Shown here piece after piece: positions 50,284 to 61,487 of a stretch of 64,000 nucleotides of DNA. Source of the stretch: Siniperca chuatsi. Lineage: Eukaryota; Chordata; Actinopteri; Centrarchiformes; Sinipercidae. The position numbers were made by a program, and so were the translations under genes. The stretch is from NCBI RefSeq assembly GCF_020085105.1, contig NC_058043.1:5957667-6021666 (forward strand), read 5' to 3'. The stretch's first letter is position 1, and every line of letters begins with the position of its first letter. A model generated the notes under the pieces. The model did not search any database. It was not told the DNA's origin and worked only from the letters and a program-made list of their open reading frames with translations.

Positions 50284-51108
50284 AAGTGGTGGAAGAAGTT
50301 TTCAGATCCTTTACTTAGGTAGAAGTATCAATACCACGCTATAAAAATACACTGTTGCAAGTAAAAGTCCTGCTTAAGTCAAATAATTCGCAAAATGTAC
50401 TTAAAGCATCAAAAGTAAAAGTGGTTCTACAGAAAATCTGATTCTGCAGACCAATGACTGGCATATTATTTTTATATGACATTATTAGATGCTGGTCGAA
50501 GTGGAGCTAGTTTTAACTACTTTATATACAGTTAAGTAGTTTAGTCCAGTGGTTCCCAACCTAGGGCTCAGGCCCCTCCAAAGGGTCACAGGATGAATCT
50601 GAGAGGTCGTGAGATGATTAATGGGAGAGAAGTAAAAAACTTTCTGTTATTTAAATTATTAAATTTGTTTGGCTTTTCGCCACAATTTTTTGTGAAATGT
50701 TCATAGATAATAATTTTACCTCTTTGAGCCTCAAACAGTTATTTAAATAAAACCATGTGAGAAGTTTGGGGAGAAAATATCAACAACTAACAACTCATGG
50801 ACAGCTGAAATGTGACAAGGGGTCCCAACTAGATACTGTTTTGTAAAGGGTCACAAGCCAAAAAGGTTAGAAACTAATAGTTTAATCTTTAACATATTAA
50901 TAATCTTTAACATATAAAGGTGTTGTATTTTATAAACTTATCAAATGTGTTTTTTATGTAAAATCTTCATCTTACCAGTAACTAAAGCTGTCAGATCAAT
51001 GTAGTGGCTTAAGAAGTACAATATTTCACTCTGAAATTTAGTGCAGAAGAAGTATAAAGTATAAAATGGAAGTAAAGTACAAGTACCCATACTTTGCACC
51101 ACTGTGGT
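50284..51108 (+). mobile_element. hAT-like MITE interrupted by another repeat
   Basis: The left end AAGTGGTGGAAGAAGTTTTC and right end TTTGCACCACTG belong to the 13592 family, with TACTTAGGTAGAAGTATCAA and AAGTAAAGTACAAGTA inside. A different element (about 50549-50875), with CAGTGGTTCCCAACCTAGGG at its left and AAAGGGTCACAAGCC then AAAAAGGTTAGAAAC at its right, splits it. Confidence 0.65.
50549..50875 (+). mobile_element. CAGTGGTTCCCAACC-type MITE nested in another MITE
   Basis: It begins CAGTGGTTCCCAACCTAGGG and ends with the decayed inverse (GGTTAGAAACTA). TAGTTTAGT before and TAGTTTAAT after may be the target duplication. It is an abundant fish repeat type, likely hAT. Confidence 0.55.
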
Positions 51109-51109
51109 G

Positions 51110-52020
51110 ATAATAAATAAATTAAAAACATAAATTCAAGATAAACACTCAGTCATCAGTACAGTCCTCATTAAGCCTGTGTGCAGTTTTTTGATTGCAT
51201 CTCATTGCTGCTTGAAGATAAATATTTACAGATTGTTGTCTGTCAGTCTGCTGTTGCATCATATGACCACATGAGGGAGCGCCCCAAACCCTCTGATTTA
51301 TTCAAACAGGCCTAAAAGACTTTAGTACAGAAACCTCAGGAGTCATTGAAAGTTGGCATTGAAAGAAGGCTGGCCTGTGATCCAGCAACGCATCGATCCA
51401 GACGGTCAAACCACTTGCTGCTCCGCCGGTCAGAGCTCGACCAATCAGAAACGTTCAGCGCAGCAAGCACCGCCCCGAAGGTTCTTGAGCAGGGACCTTT
51501 TGGGGGTGTTTAATGTCTTAACATGGAACTTAATTTAGACCCTGGTCCCTGCGGAGGAAACACACTGAGTTCCTCCAAAGTTTCCTAGTCTCTGGGGAAA
51601 GTTCATGAACTATGATGACATTAAAACAACAACAGTCGAAAGACATTTCGGCTACAACAAAATCAGTGATTGTCTCTAAAATCTGTGTGTCATGCCTTTA
51701 ATCATACAAAACATAACCACACTCTGTAATGAACTTTAATTTTGTTTTAGTTTAACATTCACAGACAAAGTCAACATTCAAAGAAGGTTTACATGAGTCA
51801 ATATGAAGCAAATGATCAGGTGAACAAATTTACCTGTGGGTTCACATGCAAACGTTTCACAAATATTACTGAACTGTGATACTGTGTTATGGTAAAATGC
51901 CCCTCAGCTTTTGAAAAATGTGAACTGAAATCAGAGATTTTTAGATGTTAAATTCATAAAGGGGTGCAGTCTCAGGTTTTCAGCACTGACTCCATGCTGT
52001 AGTGAAATTATTGGGTGTAT
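51110..52020. other. Intergenic, probable repeat fragments
   Basis: No gene recognised. GGTTCTTGAGCAGGGACCTT (51479-51498) with CCTGGTCCCTGCGGAGG after it looks like part of an interspersed repeat with inverted ends. Confidence 0.4.
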
Positions 52021-52028
52021 GACTGAAC

Positions 52029-52034
52029 TTTATT
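52029..52034 (-). terminator. AATAAA immediately after the c1qa stop
   Basis: On the minus strand the stop codon is followed within about eight bases by AATAAAGTTCAG. If used, the 3-prime UTR would be only a few tens of bases. More distal signals are possible. Confidence 0.4.
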
Positions 52035-52041
52035 CAGAATT

Positions 52042-53956
52042 TCAGAAGAGCAGGAAGCCACTGAAGATGATCTGTTTTTCTCGGGTGTCTCGTGCATCAG
52101 TGTCGGTCTGCTGGTCTCTAAAGGACTCGAGCCAAACCTTCTGTCGAGCTGCCAGCTGTAAGACCACGCCACCTGACAGCACCTGAAACACAACACAGCC
52201 AATCACAGCAAGGCGCCGTGACAAAACTCATCTGTTAATACATAAAAGAAACCACAGATTATTCTGTCCTGTAAACCATCTGAGATCCCAAAGCAGCCTA
52301 AACTGTGTCAGGAAACAACAAAGAACAATGAAGATGTGTACATTACTCCACAGAGACTGTAAGGTAAATTTGGATACATTTTTACCTCAAATTAGAGAAA
52401 ATAGGGAAATTGTTAATATGGGGGAGTTTGGGAAGATGTCCACTTGATTTGACTAACTCAGACTGCTGAAGTCTCATTTAAACTTCAGATAAACTTTAGA
52501 ATATATTAGCGAGGACTGTGGATTTTGTTCCCAACCACTTGCAGGCAATCACAGGCATGTTAGAAAGGGATCTTTAAATGGCAAATATCTGTATGTGGAC
52601 TGTCGATTGGAAACAATAAACAAATACATATATAAAACGTCACCTGCCTTCCTACTTTGCTCCATCGTAATTCCTTCTGCCACTAGGGGGGTTTTCACTT
52701 GGACATTAACAAATGTTACTTAAAGGCGCTTCCTGATGTGACTGTTTCTGTCGTACTTCTTGGAATAACAGTGTCAAAGTTAAAGATAATAATAAGTTTG
52801 GAGTTTGAGTGAATGATTTAAAGATTTTCCCTCCTGACATCTCTCGGGCTCCATGGTGCTCAGCACCGAAACTGACCTGATCAGCGTTCCTGTTGTAATC
52901 ACAGAATCCCAGCTTGTTGAATGGAGCATCAGTGGCTATATACAGACACATGCTGACCTAAAAAACACATAACACACAGCATAACTGTAATGCAGTTAGA
53001 TAATGGAGCTGTAGGCGCAGATTATATATCTCAGACAACTTTAAAGTCTCCGCAGGTTTTTTTTTTTTTTAAATGAAATTAATGCAAACTCGTGGCCGTC
53101 TGAAAGGTAGTAAAACACATTCTGATGTCCAAAACACGTATGATATATTTTACAAAATGATCAGAATTTATTCTCATATGAAGAAGTGCAGCAGTAGAAA
53201 AGACAGCATCGTGTTACCTTGGCCACAGAGTGGAAGGTGAAGTAATAAACACCAGGTACTCTGCAGGTGAAGTGACCCGTGGCTGCGTTAAAGTCTCCAG
53301 GTTTGTTGACCACAGTATTCTGGTAGGTTACTGGCTGATACACACACACACACGTGCAGAACAATCAGAGAAAAACAATTAGCTGATACAACCTGAAAAT
53401 GTAAAAGAAAGAAGGTGAAAGACATTTGAAATGTCAATTTCTGCTTTATATTCCTATATTTTTTCCGGTTATCATTACATGATGAATATGAACAATGAAC
53501 AGTTGGAAAGGAACTATTTCTTTGGTAGTTCCTATGAAAATGTTTGACAGTGAGCTCTGTGGATTATGCAGTGTAACAGGGACACTATTTCTGGAAAGAC
53601 ACCATAGTCTGCACAGACAGAATAGACAGATATAGATACCGACCAGATAAAACTAAAACTATATGCATGACTAGATATCACTAAAGATATGTGAGAAAAC
53701 ATGTTATTTTATCATTTGGGTGAACTGACCCTTTAGCAACACTCAAGTATTAAAATGCAATGTTCCTTTCTTTAAAGACATTAAAGAAAGCCAAGAAAGA
53801 AAACGATTTTCAATCATTTCGGAATGAAACAGCTGAGAGACAGAGAGGTGTGATGGACGACAGACTGAACCTGGTTGTAGCGAGGATAACTGAGATCAGT
53901 CCTGATCGCTGAGAAGGCTGAATGGGCCTGCTGAAGGGCGTGTTGTCCTAGGAGCA

Positions 53957-54016
<60 letters not shown>

Positions 54017-56668
54017 ACACAGACATACCAAGAATAAAGATCTCTGTTCTTAATGAAATAAATAAAACAGGTGCACTCAGGGTGTGGTCAGTACACTGTG
54101 ACACCACGACTGGGTCAAAGCTGCAACAGACCTGAACCTTCAACCGCAAGAGGTCTGTGAAACATACATACCACATACTGTATATAGACTGTATACACAC
54201 ACATACGCTCACTGTGTATGTAGTCTATATAATTACACAAAACCTGTCAGAATAGCCATTACCTGCCTCTAAACTTAGTATGTGTTGTCTTGTCAAGTCA
54301 TGGATGTATTACATGAACGGACTCAAAGATGGCGCCCACTCACTTGAATAAAAATTGCTGGCCGAGCAGGTTTGTGCCCATGTTGTGTCCCGCTGCACAT
54401 GTGCGTTAGTGTTTCTCCCCGCTGGCTCGGCCTCTAGACTTAACATTGTGATGACGTCACACGAATAAAAATAGCTTTTCTAGGCTCTGGGAAAGTTTTA
54501 CAATTCTAAAAACCTTCATGGTTTAAACATTCATAATACAAAGAGTTATAAATAAGCTTGTTTGTAGTTGGAGGTGTCATGTTAAGAGTTTTACAGATGT
54601 CTCTTTTATAATGGAGGTCTGTGGGGAAAATGCTTTTTTAGCAGCAGGGGACTTTTTCCGTTGCAGTACTGTGAGTGGCCACTGAGATAAACTGGCAGCA
54701 GGGCTGAGTGGTGACGCCGTATCCAGCTCTCTTAATACATCCATGGTTGAAGTTCAAAGCCTGCTGCTTCATTTCTTCTTCTGCAATCCCCACTACAAAT
54801 TCCTTTAGCCCTCTTCACCTCCCCCCTTTTGTACAATCCTCCCGTGACAGAGGTGGGTCTAATTTTTTTGTTCAGTTATCACTGTAATCCATCCTATTGA
54901 TGATTATTATAGTTTGTTGTGTATATTTTTGTTCTCCCCAATATCATAATGTCTGTCTTCACCTGTCGATAAAGAGATTTCAGCATATTGGCATATTGGC
55001 ACTTGTGCATTTATTTTTAACTGATAAACGCTAGAGGCAGACATTTTGACAGGAATCCTGTGGGTGGGAGTCAATTTCACTATTCATCACGGGACTGGGG
55101 CGGGACAGGAAAAAAAGTCAACGGGCGGGACTGGGAATCATATGTTTGTTTTTATATATAAATATGCTATTGTAATGTGAAAAAACGCTATTTTCAGATA
55201 TTTTTTTTATTGGGAACGGGATGGGATGGGACAGGAGTGAAAAGCCACTCCCGTGTCACCCTCTAATAAACGCTGCTAGCTTATTCCAGTAAACTAAGCT
55301 AACTCCCATTTTGCCTTTTTATTTATTTCATTTGTTTAGGAGCTCGAGTGGGCAGTTTTAATTACATAGAGGTTATGCTTTATTATCTGATATTTTATAT
55401 TGTATATGAGTTTAACATGATATATATACTGTATGTTATTACATACACACAGTATGTTAGCATGATATATACTGTAGGCTGTAGGGTCAACAGTCGTGTC
55501 ATTACCATGGCCGATGCTCTTCCCATCGGCGCCGGGGCGACCAGGGTTTCCAGGGCGACCTGCTGGTCCCAGATCTCCACGGTAACCTTTAGGACCCATT
55601 GCCCCTGCAAGCCCCGACTCCCAATCTCCCCCTTCAGCATCAGCAGGACGCCTGCATCCACCGGACCTTCGGCCCTCGCAGCTGGAGACAAACAGATGAA
55701 TGATTCAGCCTGAAATAACTGATTTTTTTTGGCCACTTGACGGCAGCAGAAACAAGTTGTGAACATGGCATTGACATATCGTCGCCTTTTAAGATGATAT
55801 GGTGAACTTGTTAGCAAACAGTTGCTTATTTACACATTCAGCAGTTACAGAGCAACATTAGCATTCATTTGGAGTTGTGTTTCTGTCCACCTGATGAATT
55901 TAAGTCTAGTATTCACTCTGTTTTAGCTCTGTTTTGGTCTCTATCAACTCCTGAGGGAAATATCTGGCTCTTTAGCTGCTAAATGCTCCACTATGTTCAC
56001 CAGCTAGTCTCTAACTAGCCTGTCTGCTGTTTGGTGCTGAGCAGGTAGTGTACAGTGGGCTTTTAGAGCTTTTTCGCTAAAGACAAATAGGCTACCTCTG
56101 GAAAAAAGTCACTGTGAGAGCGGTGAGAGTGAACCAAAACAGTAAAGTCGTGGCCGGACAGCTAAACAATGAGCTGAAACTCAATAGAAAGCTCCATAAA
56201 GCTGAGGGGAGCTGCAGGTGTTGATTCTCTGTAGGTCCATCACTACAAGCAACTCCTTTCACATTGTTTTCACATTGTCATTTGATACATTGTTATTATA
56301 ATGATATTGATTATAGTTATCACTACCAGGAGAGAATTATGCACGCACTGACTGTACTTCATGCCACAGTATGATGACATGGAAGGACAAACAAACAAAT
56401 AAAACTGAAAGTTCAAGTCCCATGCAGAAAGATGTCTGAACAACAGATCTGCAGAACACAGCAGGCAGCCGATCTGTGTTTTTTGTATATTCAGGAGGCT
56501 TTTACCTGGTTCTCCTTTCTCTCCCTTTGCTCCAGGCCATCCATTTCTGCCCGGAGCTCCTGCCTGTCCCGGATGGCCATCTGTTCCACTACAGCTCACA
56601 TCACATTGGCCGGTCGTCAGAAGCGAGGCCACGCCCACCAGAACCGCCAGCCCATAATAACCTCCCAT
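52042..56668 (-). CDS. c1qa: Complement C1q subunit A-like
   Basis: C1q is the secreted recognition part of the classical complement pathway; A, B and C chains form collagen stalks with globular heads. Coding exons: 56668-56506 (signal peptide, C22/C26, collagen start), 55681-55506 (collagen), 53947-53871, 53334-53218, 52957-52877 and 52182-52042. The head reads AHSAFSAIRTDLSYPRYNQ, GHFTCRVPGVYYFTFHSVAK, FNKLGFCDYNRNADQ, LSGGVVLQL and IIFSGFLLF, closest to the A chain (human A chain has SLGFCD and VVSGGMVLQL). The start MGGYYGLAVLVGVASLL follows an acceptor and gives a clear signal peptide. Odd: the second exon as written is 176 bases, one too few. Its first half is Gly-X-Y in one frame (LKGEIGSRGLQG) and its second half in another (MGPKGYRGDLGP). 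Either a base is missing in the GGGG run at 55602-55605, or the internal acceptor at 55605 is used. Confidence 0.85.
53959..54020. repeat. (CA)n microsatellite beside a c1qa exon
   Basis: About 60 bases of AC repeats begin 12 bases from the acceptor of the exon starting at 53947. In transcript sense this is a GT run just upstream of CTGCTCCTAG. Confidence 0.9.
54298..54748. mobile_element. MITE with CATGGATGTATTA ends in c1qa intron
   Basis: The left end is TCATGGATGTATTACATGAA and the right end CTTAATACATCCATGGTTGA, inverted copies of about 14 bases. The interior has no coding capacity. Confidence 0.65.
54750..55330. other. c1qa intron, repeat-like G-rich segments
   Basis: GGGACTGGGGCGGGACAGG (55089-55107) and GGGAACGGGATGGGATGGG then ACAGGAG (55214-55240) look like parts of an interspersed element. 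No gene is seen. Confidence 0.4.
55860..56300. repeat. Dispersed repeat in c1qa intron (family of 10884-11445)
   Basis: It carries CACCTGATGAATTTAAGTCT, GAGCAGGTAGTGTACAGTGG, GTGAACCAAAACAGTAAAGT, CGTGGCCGGACAGCTAAACA and GAGGGGAGCTGCAGG. This is the longest ordered copy of the 3-prime half of the family. Confidence 0.75.
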
Positions 56669-57234
56669 GATCCAAAACACTAGATTTAACAATTAATCAA
56701 GAAGAAGAAGGTGATGGTGGTGATGATGGAAGTAAAAACACAAGAGAGATGATGAGAAGAAACTACATAAGATGTTAAATTATTTGTTCTTGACACTGAG
56801 GTCATGTCCCCAACTGGCCCCCCACTGGCCCCCCTCATGAGTCACATATGCATAATATGCATCTATCTGATTTTTAAATGAGGTACTACATCATTTATAT
56901 CAATAATGTATCATTTGCATTGATTCCAGTATTTGTAGACTCACCAAATATGACTACTTTCAGGCCAACGGTATTTCTCCCCTAGAATTAAATTTCTGAC
57001 AGGAAGGATTTGAAACATCATTTCCACAGACCTTCATATTAGGAAGCAAATTTTACAGTAGAATATAATTAAACAGTTAACTGAACAGATAGATACAATG
57101 TGAAAATTTTAATAATTAAAACACTGCGGACACTTTCTGTTTTTGGTGTCAGGGTGTGGGGGGACTTTTTATTTCTAAAATCCTGGCTATGCCCCTGATT
57201 CAAATATAGTGTTAAACACAGTATTACCTGATAG

Positions 57235-57441
57235 ACAGGTGTTCAAATACTTATTTGCAGCTGTATCATACAAATAAATAGTTAAAAAATCATACATTGT
57301 GATTTATGGATTTTTTTTTTTTAGATTATGTCTCTCACAGTGGACATGCACCTACGATGACAATTTCAGACCCCTCCATGATTTCTAAGTGGGAGAACTT
57401 GCAAAATAGCAGGGTGTTCAAATACTTATTTTCCTCACTGT
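57235..57441 (+). mobile_element. 3-prime end of a Tc1-like element in c1qa intron 1
   Basis: It contains GGTGTTCAAATACTTATTTG, CTCTCACAGTGGACATGCAC, AGACCCCTCCATGATTTCTA and the terminal CAAATACTTATTTTCCTCAC followed by TGTAAG. I recognise this as the terminal region of a common fish Tc1 element. Only the end is present, with no transposase. Confidence 0.7.
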
Positions 57442-57609
57442 AAGTGTTTTAAAAATGTAAATGTAAACTTTAAGAAACATTGTTAGAGTCAGTAATGACA
57501 TTACAGATTGCAGTTTTATTGTAAACAGCAAAACATAACATAATTTAAAAATAAAGGCAACTAAATGTTCATTGAGATGGTTCAAGCTCATTCTCAGCAA
57601 GATTCAAGG

Positions 57610-58048
57610 CAGGTTGTTTTTCATGGAAACTAACTGAAATTAATGGCTGTCTGGAAAGAATAAAACCAAATTAAAAACTGATGAAATTATTTCAATTCTG
57701 AATTCTTCAGTTTGTCCCACAAGGGGCAATCTGAGGCAAGAAGGTTTGTAAAAACACAGAATTCATCCACATACATAAAAACAATCCAAAAATGCAATGT
57801 ATGTTAGTGTAAAGATTGAAAAAATAAAGTTGAAAGACACAAGAGTTGTCTCCCCTCTATTGCTGAACAAGTGTCCAAGAGCACAAAGTTTCCAATCCAA
57901 TCTAACTAAATCTAAAACACATACAGTCATTGATAATCGGATATGGTAATATTTCAGTTCAGAATTGAAATAATTCCATCAGTTTTATTTCAGACAGCCA
58001 TTAATTTCAGTTAATTTCTACTAAAAACAACTTGCAGAGTTTTGAACC
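57610..58048. repeat. Large inverted repeat in c1qa intron 1
   Basis: The left arm (57610-57706) reads GGCAGGTTGTTTTTCATGGA, AACTGAAATTAATGGCTGTC and ATTATTTCAATTCTGAAT. The right arm (about 57955-58048) is its inverse: ATTGAAATAATTCCATCAG, CAGACAGCCATTAATTTCAG then TTAATTTC, and AAAAACAACTTGC. The arms are about 95 bases and the spacer about 250. It is probably a foldback-type element. Confidence 0.75.
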
Positions 58049-58208
58049 TTTCTGCAGATAGTTTTGCTGTTGACTACTGTTGTAATGTTGACAGAACAAT
58101 TATTATAAATATTATAGTATTATATATATATATATTAATAATATTGAACAGCTTGTTTCCATCATCAGTATTTACAGCACATTTGATATTTGACATTATT
58201 TTACTCAC

Positions 58209-58300
58209 CAGCAGAGATTCGGAGCTGCGATGAAAGGACGGGATTTCCTCTTTTGGTGAACAGATCAAGACTTTGTCCTAGACTGAAGAGAGACTCGCTG
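58209..58300 (-). promoter_or_regulatory. Probable non-coding exon 1 of c1qa
   Basis: On the minus strand GAATCTCTGCTG is followed by GTGAGTAAAA, a consensus donor at 58208. The preceding bases (AAGTCTTGATCTGTTCACC) contain no ATG. Splicing to the acceptor at 56680 (exon from 56679) would put an 11-base leader before the start ATG. A CA run lies upstream at 58301-58326. Confidence 0.45.
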
Positions 58301-58326
58301 ACACACACACACACACACACACACAC
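58301..58326. repeat. (CA)n microsatellite
   Basis: AC run directly upstream of the proposed c1qa first exon. Confidence 0.9.
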
Positions 58327-58619
58327 AAGTACAAAATCAGCAGGGAAATGAAACTCGTGATCAGACAGAAAGATCTGTTAGATCTGGGACTGAAGATATT
58401 TTAGACTGTTCTATAGTGTTAATTTTGCTGTTAGATTAGTTTAATGCAAGTTTCACAAATTAATGAAGACTGACTTATTTCAAAACCTAGAAAGTTGGCC
58501 ACCGTACAGCCAGGCTAACTCAGAACTAAGTGACTATGTTTCCATGGTAACAATCAGTGACTAGCGGCACCAAATGACAAAAAAAGAGTAAAACATGGCT
58601 CATAACTTGTGGTTTTCTC

Positions 58620-59140
58620 ACCAGTGGCGTGTCCAGACCTTTTTGACTGGGGTGGCCCATGTGGGGCACTGACTTTTGCAGGGGTGGCATGAATTAGCCT
58701 ACGTGCGACACGCACATGCACACACACACACACAGACTCACATGGTGAAATTTTACCTTAAACTGAGATACAGTGATCCTCGACTTAAAATGAATTTGGG
58801 CCAGGGGTGTAAAGTGGAGAGGGGCAATGGCCTATTCCTTACTTTCTACCCCCCTACTTACGGCACCATTGCTTGGACCACACCCATCTTCGATCTCGGC
58901 CTTCATTTTGATCTCAACTACACACCTGTAAAGTTTTGTGACTGCATCTTGTACAGTCGTGACGCTATTGTGTTGACAAAATCTGTCCACAGACAGACAG
59001 ACAGGCATTTAAACATCTGGCAAAGTAATCAAAACCGCTTCTGTGGTAGTTCCCGTTACAAGAAGGGAACATGGAAAAGGAAGATGGATGTGTTTGCTGT
59101 CCTACCCAGAGTCAGGTCAGAAGATCACCAGAGCTAGGCT
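58620..59140. repeat. Interspersed-repeat-like segment
   Basis: GGCGTGTCCAGACCTTTTTG then ACTGGGGTGGCCC, which I recognise as an abundant fish repeat motif, followed by sequence without domain content. The 153-codon frame here has no recognisable family. Confidence 0.45.
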
Positions 59141-59250
59141 AGCATTTTCCCCCTGCTTCCAGTCTTTGTGCTAAGCTAGGCTAACCACGTCCTGGACCAA
59201 TCTCTGCACAGGTCGCACAAAGATGAAACTGATATCGATCTTCTCATCTG
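59140..59250 (+). repeat. Fragment of the TAGCATAAAGACTGGAAACAG repeat
   Basis: TTTCCCCCTGCTTCCAGTCT then TTGTGCTAAGCTAGGCTAAC, as at 2107-2172. Confidence 0.7.
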
Positions 59251-59774
59251 ATTCTGGGGAAGACAGAGAACAACAGGGGGGATTTGTAAAATGTCATCCA
59301 TGCACAAACCACTTTAAACACGTTCATCTCCCCATCTCAACTATCAAATAAATCACCTTAGCAGAGGAACTGACATAGATAGACGTCTGTTACAGGCTAA
59401 ATGGTTTTTCACAAACATCACAGCCGTTCATAAAGCTCCCTAAAATGTGTCCTTTAATTTATACAGTACTTATGTATTTTCCCTCATCACACAGAAAAAT
59501 TTTGTGCGACCCCTCTCATGGAAGTGAAACATTTTTGTTTTTTTGCACTTCTTCTTTTTGGTAAACATTTGCCACTTTCACACATTCTCAGTTGACCTCT
59601 TCTTTCCATTATTGTGTGTGTGTGTGTGTTTTGAAGTCAACCCTTGTTTTATTTTAATTAAATTGCTGAAGCCTGCTTCTCGGACATCCTGTCATGAGTC
59701 AGAAGTTGAACTGGGGCAGTTTGAGTTTAAGGTTCTGGACACTCAGAGAGAAACTTTTTGCATCTCTTGTTCTA

Positions 59775-60064
59775 CCAACACGTGTACGCCACTTGACTAG
59801 TCTGCACAGAGCCCTGACCTCAACCCCATCCAACACCTTTGGGATGAACTGGATCTCCAACTATCACCCAACATCAGTGTTGGACATCTTGTGGCTGAAT
59901 GGGAGCAAATCCCTGCAGCCAGGTTTCAAAATCTGGTGGAAAGACTGAAACCAGAGGTGTGGAGGCTGTTATGGCAGCAAATTAATGCCCATGGTTTTGG
60001 AATCACATATTCAACCATCACTTGTGGCTGGAATGTCCAGGCGTCCACATACTTTTGACCATGT
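59775..60064 (+). pseudogene. Tc1-like transposase C-terminal remnant and right terminal repeat
   Basis: The plus strand encodes, across frames, the Tc1 DDE C-terminal block: SPDLNPIQHLWDELDLQL, then HLVAEWEQIPAARFQNLVE and LKPEVWRLLWQQINAHGF. It ends with the terminal repeat GTCCACATACTTTTGACCAT. The left end is missing, so it is a truncated, dead copy. Confidence 0.8.
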
Positions 60065-60344
60065 GAGAAACTCACTAAGTTACTTCACCTCTGCTGGTTT
60101 TGTGTCTCAGTTTGACAGCTTGCTGGTGCCATTAAACATTTTTAAATCTAAATAAAGGTTGATAAACACACATGTTTCAGGATTTGTCATTTCTTTCTCT
60201 CTCTCTCTCTCTCTCTCTGTGCTTCCAACTCTCAGTAACCTCCCAAAATTGCAGAACTGCATACAGTCGCCTCAGAAAATAATTTCTGACGTAAAAGCTG
60301 CTGAATCTTTGGCTTTGTGTCGGCTTCCTCCTCTGGCTGCTGCA

Positions 60345-60416
60345 GGACTCGGAGCTTCACTTCAGTTTGCTTTGAACTCATAGTGGTGGGTTTCATTTGT
60401 TTGTCTGTTCTCTCCG
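60345..60416 (+). promoter_or_regulatory. Possible non-coding first exon of the plus-strand C1q gene
   Basis: TTGTCTGTTCTCTCCG is followed by the consensus donor GTGAGTTTTA at 60417. The next acceptor in sense is CCCTGTCAG at 61478, just before the signal-peptide exon. The 5-prime limit is unknown. Confidence 0.35.
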
Positions 60417-60738
60417 GTGAGTTTTATACACTTTTTTTCCATTTATTTTCCACATATGTGTTGATTACATTTTACTAAATTGAAATGTATTTGTAAAAGA
60501 GAATCTGCTTTCTGTTTCTCCTTTCATTATTATTGTGATTTTGTATTTTTTATTTATATTAAAAGAGGACTTTGATACTTGATCATTATAATCTGATCTC
60601 ACATTTCATTTGTTATACTGAAGAACACTTGAATGAGCTATTTTCTGTCAGCAGATGATTCAGTTGCTCAGAGGCACTGTGGTAGATTTGAGCACTGTTA
60701 TTACTGGGGACTGAACCAGCAAACTGTCAGCTTCTGTC

Positions 60739-60880
60739 TTGCTTCTCTCCTCTACCTCCTCTCTCCTCCTCTTCTTCTCCACTTCCTCCATCCTCCTCTT
60801 CCTGCTCTCTCTCCTCTCTCCACTTTCCTTCTTTCTCCTTTCCTCTTGCTTCATCTCCTCTCTTTCCTCTTGTTCTATCA
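60739..60880 (+). repeat. Polypyrimidine (CCT/CTT) tract
   Basis: About 140 bases almost entirely C and T on the plus strand, with TCCTCCTCTTC-type units. The open frames across it are low complexity. Confidence 0.8.
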
Positions 60881-60885
60881 TCAGT

Positions 60886-61250
60886 GGCGGAAGAAATATT
60901 CAGATTCTTTACTTAAGTCAAAGTAGCAATACTACAATGTAAACATACTCTGCTACAAGCCCTCATTCAAAACCTTACTTGCATAAAAGTGCATAAGTAT
61001 TATCAGCAAATTGTATTTAAAGTATCAAAAGTAAAAGTACTCACTGTGCAGAAAACTGGTCCCTGTCAGTGTTTTACTATTATATATGATGTTTCTGGAT
61101 TAATCTTACTGCTGCATTAATATGTATGTTGCATTTTACTACTGTAGATGTTTAAGGTGGAGCTCAACTACTTTATATACTGTTGGGTAGTTTAATCTAC
61201 AGCAATGCAATGCATCATCTTCTATAAGATCATCGTATGTTTGTAGTGTC
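60886..61250 (+). mobile_element. hAT-like MITE fragment
   Basis: It starts TCAGTGGCGGAAGAAATATT and contains TTTACTTAAGTCAAAGTAGC, AAGTATCAAAAGTAAAAGTA and TTACTATTATATATGATGTT. It is the left part of the 13592 family, with no right end. Confidence 0.6.
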
Positions 61251-61294
61251 GCTGTCCTTTTCATGACCTCAGAAAAACAGCCCTGTTTTCGGCT

Positions 61295-61478
61295 TTCACC
61301 TCTCTTCTTATCTTTCCTCATCTCATCTCCTTTTTCCTCGTCTCCTCTGCTCTTACCTTATCTTCTCATCTCACCATTCCCTTCCCCCTCTATCCTCTCG
61401 TTTCTACTTATTTCTTCCTTCCTTTCTTCGTTTCCTTGTCTCCTCTCATCTTTCCTTGTCTCCTGTTCTCCCTGTCAG
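61295..61478 (+). repeat. Long C/T-rich tract ending in the C1q acceptor
   Basis: Roughly 180 bases dominated by TCTCCTTTTCC-type sequence run directly into CTGTCAG, the acceptor of the signal-peptide exon. It is an extremely long polypyrimidine tract. Confidence 0.75.
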
Positions 61479-61487
61479 GTGGTCAAT

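Noticed and set aside
58676-59137. 153-codon plus-strand frame
   Set aside because: Begins in a known-type interspersed repeat and shows no family motif.
60633-60926. Leucine/serine-rich frame resembling a membrane protein
   Set aside because: Composition comes from the polypyrimidine tract; no start context or conserved domain.
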